Made by a program: the position numbers and the translations under genes. A stretch of 64,000 bases of DNA, from positions 24,341,341-24,405,340 of the forward strand of contig CM068583.1 of assembly GCA_035048485.1 (NCBI GenBank), read 5' to 3'. The stretch's first letter is position 1. Each line of letters opens with the position of its first letter. Of this stretch, positions 45,721 to 60,100 are shown piece after piece. The notes beneath the pieces were generated by a model. That model did no database searches. It worked only from the letters and a program-made list of their open reading frames with translations, and was not told the DNA's origin. Source of the stretch: Pteria penguin (Eukaryota > Mollusca > Bivalvia > Pterioida > Pteriidae).

Positions 45721-47551
45721 ACTTCTGCTAGTCACATATTCATATTTGATTGAAAAAGATTAAACCTCGACTTACTTTCTAACCTCAGTAGTTATACTGT
45801 CGACTATAAAACATATATACCTATATTAACATCCAGCGGCCAGTTGATTAAAACTCTTAACCAGCGATTAAGCTAATCAGAGCAGAGACATGGGGGGGGG
45901 GGGGGGGAGCAACGAGCTGTAAGCTCTGTCATCAGAGGTCTTACCAAGTCATTGAAATGAAATGATTTATGGTAATGGTCTGTTTACTGATTTGTAACAT
46001 AGGTACTCAGCAAATGAAAGTAATTTCATTATGTATGCGGTGACTTCACAAATTTAACTTATTATCCATCACACTTTAACCAGTTATAAACAACTGAGCC
46101 TAGAAGCACATTTCGACTAGGTGTTTCTCATCTGTAATGTTCAAGACCAAATCTGTTGAAATCAAAAATATATGTTGAAAAAATACCAATAATTATTGAA
46201 AATTAAATATTAAGGTCATTTACATAATGACTGAAAAGTGACCTTCATGCAGGTGCGATTTGTATATAATCATACAACATTCATTTGGCAAGGAAAATAA
46301 GAAATTAGAATTTCGATTGTCCTTTTTTCATGTGAACTAATTTCAAGGTCCCAACCTGTCCTTGGGTATTAGGCAATAAGATAAAAAGTTTGAATGCTTT
46401 CACATGAATACTGGTAGAAACATAGTTAGTACAAAATTTTAATATGTCACTGCACTCATATATATACCCAGGTCTATAACTTAGCTCTTAACATTTCGTG
46501 ACAAAGATACCTCTGTGAGCCAAAGCCAAAGGGATACTGAAGTTTGAAAGCATTCCTATGGAGGATGTATGTAGGGTGGGGTGTTCCAACCCTGCTCCTC
46601 TCCTTCACCATCATGTTACCTAAATACAAAAAGCTATGTATTCTTCAATACAATAGCTGATTGAGAGTACTTCAATTGGGGTAAGTTTCAATATCGACCT
46701 CTAAAGAACATTTAAGTTTACATGACTATTGATAAACAATTCACATAAATCACAGACATTTGCCAAATTAATCTATTTAATTATAAATGAATAGTCATCA
46801 CATAAATATTACATTTAACAATCTCCATGATTATGATAAAAAAAATTCATGTACATATTATATATAACAATCAAAATAATCATAATCAATAACAGCATAC
46901 ACCAATGCCCTCCAATGAATATAAACTTATGCCATTACAACAACCTCTGGAATAGCAAGACCACAAACAATTACTGATATTCCATAAGATGTATCATTAC
47001 TTTGGCGTACTGCTGACTGAGTTTCACAAAAGAACTTATATGCATAGTAATTCATAACCTTCTGATATTAGAATTAATATTTGGAAACAAAACTTGTTCA
47101 TGTGGTACCATTAGCGAATAAAAAATTCAGGATAAGGGTCAGTGTGCACGCATTGTTGAATTATGATAATAGATACAGCATATATAAGAAATGTGTCAAA
47201 ACTGTTAGCTATTTATGACTTTAAGACTGACTTTGCTCAAGTCCAAGTGTTTGCTCTTTTGTTAAAAAAAAAAAAAAGGGCTCAAAGCACATCTTTAAAG
47301 GAACTAGAATCTTTCAGAAAACAAATCACTTTCTACTTGATCTTCAGAAATGTCAATATTGGAGAGATAAGGTAAACTCAGTAACATACAAAGATAAACA
47401 GTATCTACACAACTAATAAATGTGATTATAAAGCATCATTTAGGCTAAGTCTTATAATTAAAAGATCATTTCTTAATGGAGGCACATATCCTTTTTTTTA
47501 ATCTTCCATTATGGATGAATGAATGAATGAATACATTGCAAGTAATCAAAG

Positions 47552-47557
<6 letters not shown>

Positions 47558-47629
<72 letters not shown>

Positions 47630-47760
47630 TTAAGTGCACAAGTAGGAAATATAACAACAACGTTCACTATTCAAAAATGTTGGATCAACCGTGGGTCAAT
47701 GCAAGTCACCAAAGAATAAGAGACAAACAACGCTAAAATGGATAAAAATGTTCAAAATTT
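47558..47760 (+). repeat. Dispersed repeat carrying a (TA)n array, copy 2
   Basis: (TA)n at 47,558-47,625 followed by AAGTAGGAAATATAACAACA, ACGTTCACTATTC, GGATCAACCGTGGGTCAATG; matches 17,395-17,520 in reverse complement. Confidence 0.75.
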
Positions 47761-47957
47761 TGAGGCGATCTGCCCCCTCCTCAGAACAAAACAATAAACA
47801 ACTACATAGAAATATGAAAAAAGAAAACTACATACAAAGCACTAGTCTAATAATACGATGATATCGGATGTCATATACATTTTGCGTGTTTGCTGTCTAA
47901 ATGTAAAAATCATATATATACAGAAAGGGAAAATCCTGTTTGACAAATGTTATTATG

Positions 47958-48177
47958 TTATTTCCTCATTTCTGTTATTTCTTCAATTTTGGTTCTAAGA
48001 AGTTTCAGCCAATCATCATCCTTGTTCATATCCTGGTACTTAGTTGGCAGTGTCATAAGCTTATTGACAGCTTTGTTGTCTGGGATAGGAATTTCAGCAG
48101 CTGTCATGGCCTCCGTAAACTTGGCAACAGAAGCTGTTGCTATGACAATTCGTATGGGTATATTCTTGCCTTTATCT
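47958..48177 (-). CDS. THNSL2: THNSL2 terminal exon
   Basis: [65 protein letters not shown]-x-AKF is conserved near the C-terminus of the family. Acceptor TATTGCAG. Confidence 0.93.
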
Positions 48178-51100
48178 CTGCAATATATAATCAAACAAAA
48201 TGATACACCTTAATGAAATTTAAAAAGAAAAACAATGTACAACAATATCGATCAGTGAAACATCCTAGCATCCTTCTCATCCGAGTGAGAAGTGTACAGA
48301 CAGGTGGATACATGTTTATGATCCCTGAAGTGGTATAAAAATTCCATCAAAGATCACAAACTTTTCCTAATGACAACATTATTCAAAATTTAATAGCGGT
48401 ACATAACTCATTTAATCTTATTTACAGAACGTGACCTGCACTTCGTTCCAGACCTGCAACTGTAACCATATTACCTGCATATTGGATGCAGGCGATTTCA
48501 ACTGCATCGATTACTGGGAGTTTAAACTCCCATCTAAATCTGCCAAGGGGGAGAGAGGAGAATGGAATCAGAGTCTTGGCTAGCAAAGATGACTAAATAT
48601 AAACACCAAAAAAAAATTACAAAAATAAATTGACACAAAGCTTTCCCAATAAACATGAAGAATACTTACTTTGTACATTTGTCATAATGACAAGCGACAC
48701 CTACTGCTGTATGGGGGCAAATAAGGTAATCATTCTCCTTCCAAACTCTGTTCATTGTCTGCTTCACCACTTTGTCTGTAGCTATATATGTGTCGATAAT
48801 GACTTCTCTGACCTTTTCTGCTAATTCATCTGGTACCTTCACTGAAGACTTCTTTTCAAATTCTTCCATGAGGGAACACACTAAGCTGAAGTCATTCTTT
48901 GTTAACATAGACCATATTCTCTCCATGTTATAAGGAATCTTAATAAATAAAAGAGCATCAATACATGCAGGAATATTTTCATTAGCTCTCTTTGTATAAA
49001 TCAAACGGAGTACAATAATTATCCATTTACATTGATATTAAAGTCTGTCAACTATAATATATTCATTAGAAGAATTAAGTCATACAATCTACCGGTTAGT
49101 GTACTTGTACCATACTAAACAGTCACATTGTGTGTGTGAGTGGGATGGGTGGGTGGTTGTAAAATGAAGACAATCTTTATACTAATGAGCTTGTATGAAA
49201 ACCGTCAACTTGTTCTCATACAATAAGAGATACTGGTACATATTGTACAATCAAATACAGCATAAACAATACGTTTTCCCTTACAATCAGTTTCTCACTA
49301 TACATATATATGACAGTCTAATTTTTCCATCATAAGTAAAGCATTCTGTCACACTCACTTGTTGCCATTCAACAGAAATGATTACAGTCTAACCTGTCAT
49401 AACAGCCACCCTTTTTAGACAGTCATATTAACTTATAACGACTGTTTTGAAACCTATAACGACTGTTTTGAAACCCTCCCAACATTCCTCATTCTTTAAT
49501 GACATTCATTTTAATGGCCACCTCTTTAACACGGCCAGCAGCCATCGTTTTCCCCTCCTAACTTCATCTCGAACCTTGTTTAAATGGCCACATTTGACTG
49601 TCCTTGTCAAGCGATCTTGTTTCACTGTGGGTTACGTTATCTTGTCATACTAAGAAACCAGCTGATTGCGCATAAACATCATTCAATATACAAATAATAT
49701 CAAGTTTAAATTCATTTCTGGTGTATGTTACAAAACATGACCCCTTACAGAGTTTCGCCAGATCTTTATCTGCAATGGGATAAATAGAGAAGCAGAATAA
49801 AGATATGGTTTTAATCAGATTGACTGGCTTGGGTGTTAACAACGCTATGCATTAGGCTACTAAATATTGATATTAAGGTTTTAAATCGGGATCATATGGA
49901 ACAAATCGATACAGTTTTACACAAAGGGAATGGAGACCGAGCTTAAGGATAGGGTTGGAAATTAACGTTATTGTGCTGTGTCAAAGATATACATGGATGT
50001 TAGAGAGGGGCGGTCGAAGGAAAGACTTGCCCTTGGATTCTTTAATAGATAATGGCAGACAAGGTTATATATCTTTGCATCAGACTATATTCATATATCA
50101 ATGCAGCAAAACGTTGCAACTTGGCCTCAAAAATAAGGAACCTCAATTGAGAGGCCACCTCTCTATAAAGTCCACTTTCATCATTTCCCAACAATGGCCA
50201 CTTAATACAGGTTAGACTGCACCTACTTTTTAAAACATCAGTATGTAAAGGTTCCAACAAAACATACCTACATTTTGTATATTCATTCTTGATTGACCTG
50301 TTACATTCTTGTTTTGAAATCTTACCTGTATATCCATGGCAGGTGCTAAAGTTGGAATAACATGACTAGCTACTGAGTAATCCCCTTTAGTTACAGTGCG
50401 AGCAACAACATCATTCTGGGTAACGGCACAGATAAATTTCACAGGAACTCCCATCTGTTGTGCAATGAATCCAGCTAAGATGAAAAAAAAAAGATTTAGC
50501 TGTAGAGGGGTGCACTAACAAAAGAAATCAATCAATAAATAAGTGATTTCTAGAAATGTAAACTTTCGGATCACATATATTTACATATTGATGTTCCTTT
50601 AATTTTTCAGCTTTCACTGATAGCTGTTTTAAATATGGATATCATGAAAGAATCTCTTATCTTGTAGATATTATAGAAACAACTAGAACTGTTCTATTGG
50701 GAGAAATACCCCTGCAGCAGCAAAGTTTAAAAACAACAAATTTGTTTATAGACAAACAGTGTGTCTAGGTCAAGGTCATGATATACATGTACATTTGTTT
50801 ATTAAAATCATAACCCTTACTGTTCAAGAGGTATAATCAATGAAACAAGAGTTCTCAGAAGACAACAGAGCTTGCCTGTGGCAACCAAATTTATATGACA
50901 AAAGTTTTTTGTAAGTAGGTCAGTCTTCAAGGCCAAGGTCAATTCGTGAAAAGTTTTGATACGTAAAGGTCTTGTCACAAGAAATACACACATGAAATAT
51001 TTAAGCCTTATCTCAGACTGTTCATAAGTTATCACCAAGGTTAAAGTTATTTAAAAGTAAGTCATATGTCAAGGTCAAGTTCACAAAGTCAAAACTTTGG

Positions 51101-54100
51101 TACCGAATAAAAGGTCTTGGCACAAGGAATACACATGTAAAATATTAAGGCCCTGTCTCTATAAAGGCTCTAAAGTTATGATCCAGGTTAAAGTTTTGTT
51201 TACAGTCGACAACAACAATGCCAGAGGAATGGCAATAGCTCTCCAGACATTTGTCCTAGCGAGCTAAAAAATATCAAACAATTGTCTTGAACATTATAAG
51301 AGAAATCTGGTTTCTTAATCAATTATCATTACAAGGTCAAAGTTGAGGTCAGTAGGTCAAATGACTTGGTATCAAAATGTAGACCTTGTTATGGAAAAGT
51401 GTGTGTGAAATATGAAAGCCCAATCCCTTATACTGTAAGAGAAATCTGCTTACAGAACTTACAAACCAAATCATTAATACAGGACCAAAGTTCAAGGTCA
51501 CTAGTTCAAATGTCTTGGTATCAAAATGTAGTATTTGTTGCGGTGAATGTGTGTGTGTGAAATATGAAAGCCCTGTCCCTTATACCGAAAGAAAAATATG
51601 CTTACAGAACTTCATTACCAAAGTATTATTACAAGGTCACTAGGTCTTGGTATCAAAATGTAGTATCGGTACTTGTTATGGTAAATGTGTGGGTGTAATA
51701 TGAAAGCTCTATCCTTTATATTAAGAGAAATTTGCTTTTTGAACCAATCAAGTAACAAATTTGAATAAAAGTATCTTCGAAAACTCTAAGTATAAGGGAC
51801 CTTCAGGTATTGAAATCACTTCAAGTTTTGGTAGGTACAAATTGTCCAAGTTTCTCTGTTGTCAATCAAATAAATAGAAAGGTTGTCAAAATCAAAAATC
51901 ATTTTCCCGTTTAACATTAAAATTCTTTACAATTAAATTTATTGCAAACAAGAGGCCCAAGTGGGCATATATCGCTCACCTGAGTACCTAGATTATCAGT
52001 CATGCATGAAGGAAGAATTCATTTATTTTTGCATTAATGTGACTAAGTCAACACAGATGTTGAAAATATGTCAAATTTTATTTCAGGCTAGAATAAAAAA
52101 CAACACTTTTTTGCACATCCATTCAGGTGATTTTGATATTAAGCATTTCCTTTGTCTCTGCAAGAAGTAATTCAGGGCAACAAGTTAGTCATTTTCTTTA
52201 GGTGGGGCCTTTTGTTGACTGATTTCAAGTCTGGGTCATGAACAACAATTGTTTCAAATATTGTCCAGATCTAACTTAAAATTGCCTAATTTCATATGTT
52301 GAGTGTTGAGAAACATCTAAAAACTTATTTAGATGTGTAAAGAAATGAAAAAAAAATTTTGACCACAGCTGGATTTGAACCGCTACTCTCCATATTTCAA
52401 TTACCAAGTGGTATATGTACTATTGTAAGAACTGCTTTTTAGACATGGTGGCATTATCTGTTGACCAATTTGGATGAAATTTACCAAATTGATAGAGGAC
52501 TTTTAGTACTTCATGTATTCCATGTTTCATTAAAATCTTTCATGTGGTATAACAGCAGAAGTGAAAAATGTGATTGAATTGTTCCTATACACCCTCATTT
52601 GGAAGTCTTAAAAAATTCATAGAAAATCTAAAATTTGAGATATTGACAAAATTCTTTCAAAGTAACAATCCTTACCATAATTATGATCACAATAGTCCAT
52701 AAGAAATCATCATTATCAATTAACTAGGAAATATGACACTTTTTTCTGCATTGAATCACCAAGTCCAAAGAAATGTCGAAAAAAATTCTAAAATTTGATT
52801 TTGGAAGGGAACCAAAATGACAATACATCTTCACTCATCCCTCTAGATCATTTCTATGCATTCTGTTTGTCTCTGTATACAGCCCGTATGAAAAAGAATA
52901 TTGTTAAACGAGGGAACTCTTTTGTGACCTACTCTTGACTATGGTGGCGCCACCTGTAAAGAGGTCTGGACGAAAACAACAGAATTTGAAGAGGATCATA
53001 AGTGACTTATTTCTACAAAGATTTATTAAAATCCTTCAAACAGTTTTGTAGAAAAAGTTGAAAATGTGAAAAATGGCCAAACCCAACCCCCCCCCCCCCC
53101 CTTTTTTTTTTTTGGAAGTCTTAAATGTAAAATTCCTAATTTCATATGTTGAGTGTTGAGAAACATCTAAAAACTTATTTAGATGTGTAAAAAAAAAAAA
53201 ATTTTTTGACCACAGCTGGATTTGAACCGCTACTCTCCATATTTCAATTACCAAGTGGTATATGTAACATTGTGAGACCTACTTTTAGACATGGTGGCAT
53301 TATCTGTTAACCAATTTGGATGATCCGCACAAAAAACAAAACCTTTGAAAAGGACTATGAGTACTTGCATCCTACCCAGTTTTATCACAATCCTTCAAGT
53401 TGTTCTGTAGATCAAGTTGAAGATATGAAAAATTGTCCCCCCCCCCCCCTTTTCTTGGAAGTCTTAAAAAATTCATAAAAAATTCAAAAATCAAGATATT
53501 GAAAAAATTCCTTCGCACCAGCATTCCTTACCATAGAAATGATTAAATGAAACCAAATGAATGCATCAATGTTTACTAAAGGAAAATAATAACTCTTTAA
53601 TGCATTAAAATAACAAAGTCCAAAATAAAAATGAAAAAACGTCAAAAATTTGATTTCGGAATGGAACCAAAAATATCAACACTTCTTTCCATATGCCTCT
53701 AAATCATTCCTATGCAGTCGGTTTGTCGCTGTATGCACCCGATCTGAATAAGAAGTTTGTCAAAGGAGGGTACCCTCTGTGACCTACTTTTGTCTGTGGT
53801 GGTGCCACCTAATCATGGATCCTGACAAAGATGACCACATTTGTCGGGGACCTTGAGTATTTGAGGCATGCCAAGTTTCATTGAATTCCAGCATGTGGTT
53901 CCGAAGAAAAAGTTCAAACTGTGAAATGTTTACACCAATTATCCCACCCCCCTTTTTCTTGAAAGTCTTAAAAAATTCATAAAAAATCCAAAACAAAATA
54001 TTGAAAAATTTTCTTCGCAGTAGTATTTCTTACCATCAAAATGATCAAATTAAACCAAATTAATGCATCAATGTTTACTAAAAGAAAAAAATACCTCTTT

Positions 54101-57100
54101 TCTGCATTAAAACTACCAAGTACAAAAAAACGTCAAAAATTTGATTTCGGAACGGAACCAAAAATAACAACACTTCTTCACACATCCCTTTAGATCATTC
54201 CTATGCATTCGGTTTGTCTCTGTATGCCCCCGGTCTGAAGAAGAAGTTTGTCAAAGGAGGGTACCCTCTTTGACCTACTTTTGCCTGTGGTGGCGCCACC
54301 TGTTGATGAATCCGGACAAAAAACAACAACACTTGTAGGGGACCATGAGTACTACATGCTTATCAAGTTTCATCAAATTCTGTTCAGTGGTTCTGGAGAA
54401 GAAGTCGAAAATGTGAAAAGTTAACGACGGACGACGGACGGTGATTGATCACAATAGCTCACTTGAGCCTTTGGCTCAGGTGAGCTAAAAAAGGGGTTTT
54501 TTTAAGATGTAAAAAATTAATGCATTATATGCAATCTACTATGAGAAAATCAAAGAAACTACTAGAGATACCTGAGAGTGTTAATAAACAACAAAGATGA
54601 CGAGTGATTGTAAAACCTCACTTTAGCCTTCAGCTCTGATGAGCTAAAAATAAATATCTATGTCCAGAAGTTAATAAGTGGCTATTATTCACTTTTATAG
54701 TTTTAAATGATATTCAATATCAGAAGGCAGACCTCCTTCAATATACATACAAACAGAATCAACATATTGCTCAGCAAAATTAAAGACTGCATGTACAAAG
54801 TTCCAGTACAATAATACATTGTAATTATAACAAGAGGAAACTTACATGTGACATTACCACAAGCACCAGTCGGAACAATAAACTCCACGGAGTCATTACA
54901 ATCTGGGCACATCTTCAAAAAAAGGTAGAAATTGATTGTTATTGCCCTGGCATATTTGCAGGTATATTTTTGTCATAATCTGCTATTTATAACAAGAAAA
55001 TCTCACCATCCCATCCTGAATCAAAACTTCACGGCAATTTTTTTTAGCTTTTAATGAGAAATTAAATGATCTGTTTCAATCTTATACCTCATTCACACCA
55101 ATGCACATCAAATCTCTAATTTGCATTTGATAAAATGCACATTAAATTTACTTTAATTGATTGTATTGTGCTTACAAAATAAATTTTCAATTAGAATTAA
55201 ATTCAATACATATCATTTTGTTTGTAACAGGTGACATCAACTTTGTTGAAACAGGCCATGAAATGACAACCATTTGAGAAATGTCATAATGTCATTATGA
55301 CATTAATGGAACCTAATGACATTACACTGCACTTATATTTGTTTCAAAGTTTGTTTTTATAAGATTTCTGACATATAGGAGCATACCAGGTACCGAGTAT
55401 ATTTTTATCTCTATCATTTTATATGTGCAATGGAGTAATTCTTAGATATTACATGAGCAGTTATTTCCGTTTAAATTTTCATTTATTTCTCAATCTCAGC
55501 TGAACTTTACTTTATAGTTTCATCGTAGGTCATTTATTTCTTAATTTCTGCTGAACATTACTTTTCAGTTACATCGCAGGTCATTTATTTCTCAATCTCA
55601 GTTTGACTTTATTTTCGTAGGTCATTTATTTGTCAATCTTAGCTGCTTTACTTTTCAGTCACATCGTAGGTCATTTATTTCTCATTCTCAGCTGAACTTT
55701 ACTTTTCGGTCATATCGTAGGTCATTACCTGTAGGTAGCCATACACGTAATGCACTGTTTGCACCATTATACGGGCCCAGTTTATGGAATTGATGGAAGT
55801 AAGATTGTGATGACGACAAAACTCAGTATCCTGGAAGCAGGCTTTGATGGGTAAATCAAGGTCATCAGAAGTGCCATCACCTAAATAAATAGTCCAACTT
55901 GCTATAAGTGACCACTAATAGGAAGTAGAAAAGTGACCTCGTGATAAAGGTCTGTTCATGACCTGGGTCAAAGTTCATTATGAAGAGTTAAACTGCACAG
56001 TAGTAATTCATTTATAATTTTAGATAATAAACATAATTATTTGAATTTGTCAGTTAAAAAGTTGTTCTAAGTTCTTATCTTTCTTAAATACATATAGTAC
56101 ATCAGTCAAATACCAGGTGAGGGTGTTAAAAAAACTAGTATTCATGATTTTGATGAAAAATATTTGAAAGAACTAATTAGTATACCGTAAATGAAATATT
56201 GATTCAGATATGATAGTAAATATAGTCAGAATCTCTGTTATCTCCATACAAGCTTAGGTTTAAGATAAAATGTTAATATACAAGTATACAAAAGAAACGC
56301 CAGTATAACCAACCCTCCCTTGGTATGCATCAATATAATGCAGTCAACTTTTTTAGTCAGCAAGTTAGCCATTAATGAAGAATTTAGATGTTCCTAATAA
56401 AAGGTCGAGGGCCATAGAAAAGTGCATATAGAAAGCTGTCAACGTTATCACCACAGTACTTATCTCAGCAAATACATCTACAAGTACACATAATTAAGAT
56501 TGTGTACATGGTGAGTTTTTGCTATCACTTAAAGGTATAATTCACTTTTGAAGAGTCATGATTCCTGGAAAATTTAGAAGGTCACAGTTGTCTCCCTTCA
56601 AGCCAGGTGAGACACGATTGACGTATATATACAAGGGTTTTGTAGAAGTTGTGCATGAAGTTGCATTGACAAATAACATCTGAAAAGGAAAAAATCTTTA
56701 GAATCAAGGGTCATAATAAGTAGAGAAATTCAATAAAAATGGTTATCTGGACCCTTTACTGAAATCTAGACTTGATAGTATTCTATTGTGCCAAGTTTGC
56801 ATACAATGTAAATAAGGGTTTCTGATGAGATGTGATGGCAAGGTAATCATACTTAACTCCCTCTAACAAATGTCTAAGCATCAAGGGCCATAATTTCAGG
56901 AAAATTTAAGGATTATAGCATTCCCCTGATGAAAACTAAACTTGGTGGTTATTCTTTTTTCCAAATATGGGTAAAACCCAATCAAGTTAGCATCTGTCGC
57001 CAAAAAATAAATTTCAAGTATCACAGACAACAATTCCTCCATCACAATTATCGTTTTAAGATAAATCCACACAGAATGGTCTTCATATGTACCAAGTTTA

Positions 57101-60100
57101 ATAATTTCATGCAATGGTTATTGAAAATTTATGATGACAAAAGACTTGTAAATTTCATGTGAATGTGTGGGTTCCAGTGCAGATTTTTGGTCCAGTCGGT
57201 TACTGAGAACACTTTAGAATGCCAAATTATAATGGATAACAATATTGCTTTTATGATGCACACAAATTTTACAGTACTATCAATGAATATTTAAAAGTCC
57301 CATAGAATTCTTATCTGATACTTACATCTGAAGACATGTACATTATCTTCTGTCACAGTAGTCATTTGTAGCTCCTGTATTTTTGAGCAGCGCCCTCTGG
57401 GTAGAAGGACCACGATATCTACATACTTCATACCTCTGACTGCCTCAATGGCAGCACTGCCTGTATCCCCAGATGTACCTGTAATACTGTATACATCAAA
57501 TCTCGTACATTAGTCTCATACTCTCTATACATCAAACACACTCAGTCAAGCACTTTTGCATAATGTGTTACATAAAATGATATCTTTATTCATGTACCAT
57601 TCAGAAGAATACCTCTTCATATGAAAACAAAAAAACGAAGAAATACCGAAGGGTAAACTATATCTCATAGTCCATGGAATAAAAGGACAATATCATGTAT
57701 ACAGTCATATTGAGACAAATGCGAACCCCAATAAAATCGAAACATGTTTTGTCTATACATACAGCATACAATTAATTCATTCATATATTTTTCACATTAA
57801 CTCACTTAGTATCTGCCATTTTGTTTTTCATAAATAACCTCCGAAGTTTTTATTCCTACTCTTTCACATGATATACCATTTTGGTTACAATAATAAGGAA
57901 TTTCTGCACTTTCCTTAATTTTTTCCTTTTTACATCTTCACATAAATACATTTCTGTATTTTCTTAAAAAATCCTTGATGCATCTTTCACATGATTATAC
58001 ATTTCATATGATAAATTTAGAAAAAGTCAGTGAGGTCCTGTGGATGAGGCGCTCGGCTTGTGACCGAAAGTCCTGGGTTTGATTCAGGCCTTGGGCACGC
58101 AGATGTTCTTTCAGATGAGACAGTAAAAAGCTAGGTTCATGGTAGGCATGGCACGTAAAAGATCTCCCTCACAGTGCTTCGGGCGGGTCTGTAGCAAAGG
58201 TAAAACTTTCTATGCCATGCATCAGGCAGATGCTGTCGCCATATATATGTGAAATAATCGTGGAGTGACGTAAAACAATAATCAATCAATTAATCAATCA
58301 ATTCAGAAGCATGTTTTTTTTAGAAATTAATGAAACACACAGTCTATGTGTATTCCAGTAATTTTGAGGTTCTGTCATCACAGTAAATAAATGTTTAATG
58401 ATTCACATACTTATTATAAGTATGGATTTTGCTTGGTATGTTGGATTTATTTGCTGTACAGTGTCCACCAGGATTTCATCCCTTTACATGTTGGCCAGAA
58501 TTTAGGAATGGAGGACACCAGATTACCAAGGGAAACCATAGATTTCTATTATAAAACAGGACCTTGGTTTTTACTGTCTCTGGAAACTGAGGAGTTACTA
58601 GTGGATTTGGACCCAGGATCTCTCAACCTCGAGCTAAGCAATGCTATCAACTGAGGAACATCAACTCTATACTGGTAAGAGCTCAATACATTTATTAATC
58701 TGAATGCATGCTCATACATGTACACCTATTGCTCATCTTACCAACTATAATTGTCAAATGCTTTTTCCGTTTGGCAAGGAAATATTGCAGGAATTGCCCT
58801 ACACATGAGAGAGCCAAGTCCTTGAATGCCCAAGTAACTCCATGAAATAGCTCCATCACATTTAGTCCATCTCCACATTTTTTGATTGGAGCAATCTCTG
58901 GATGTGTGAATCGGCTGAATGCTTTATCCAAAAGATCTGTGATAAAATATAACATAGCTTATATTTGAAATTTTATTTTTATAAGGAAGATAGCACTTCA
59001 ATGTCTGAATTGAAATGTGCTTTTAAAATTCCTTCATAAAAATATCAAAGTAAGTAAACAATTAAATTCAACTGAGTTGTAAATTACATGGTTGTATGAT
59101 TAATATGCATTAATGATCTGTTTTAATAGTATTTAAATCATGAATATTTCACCTATACAAAGAAAGATCTGAATATTTGGAAAATAAATGGAATTTAAAG
59201 AACAAGATGCCCATGTGGGCCTATATCGATCACCTGGGCACCATTTGCTTATTCACGAACAAATGACAGCTCAAGTTTGTTAAAGACTTTGAGTACTTTC
59301 AGTACTTACTTTGAATGGTGAAATTCTGTGAGACAATTAATGAAAAGAAGGTGAAAATGTGTCAGCAAATCAGAGCCCTTGGTGGCCATCTTGGATGATG
59401 AATCAGGTCGAAAGATACAATTTTTCATTACAAGGATCTTGAGTACTTACTTCCTACAAGATTTGGAAGAAATCTGTGGAGCAGTTAATGAGAAGAAGTC
59501 GAAATTGTGTCAGCCCATCAGAGCCCATGGAAGCCATCCTGGATTATGGATTGGATCAAACAACACCAACTTGGTAGAGGACCTTGAGTACTTGCTTCCT
59601 GTAACATTTGGTGACATTCTGTGTAGGGGTTGCAGAAAAGAAGTCAAAAATGTGAAAAGTTTATGGACGACAGACAAACAGACGGATAGCAGGATATGAC
59701 AATAGCTCACTTTCAGTCTTTGGCTCAGCTAGGTGAACTAAAAATTTGATACTTCAGAAAACTGCCTTTCCAGTTGTAGCGGGATGGAGAGACCAAGAGA
59801 AAATGATTCACTTTCCAAAGGTATACCGCTGGAACATATTTGCATTTGCTCTGACAAGAGATCAAAGCAAAATCCGACAGATGTGAAAGGTCGTGCATAT
59901 GCTGAATAGGCCAGGCGACGTATCTATCCAGATCGAGAAAGGTTACGGAGAATAAGAACTTAATATTCATAATGCTAAGAGCTTTAATCTACATGCATTA
60001 CAAAACTTTCGAAGTTTCATACTATAAGTATTTCATTATCATTATTACATGTTCATAAGTATCATTATTACATATTCATAAGCAGTGGCAAAAAAACTGC

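Larger units (their letters stand above)
42145..47957. other. Intergenic region between T-box and THNSL2 genes
   Basis: Should contain the T-box promoter just right of 42,144 and the THNSL2 3' UTR left of 47,958. I see no convincing promoter element. Contents: a candidate orphan exon (42,359-42,552), three microsatellites, a foldback element, a 41-bp tandem repeat, a SINE head (45,575-45,720), a G-run at 45,892 and a (TA)n repeat. 44,460-45,570 and 45,910-47,540 show nothing I can name. Confidence 0.55.

Noticed and set aside
59725..59970. 81-residue minus-strand ORF in THNSL2 intron 1
   Set aside because: It cannot be inserted between exons 1 and 2 in phase without breaking the conserved join ELD-DLLDKAF, and I recognise no domain.
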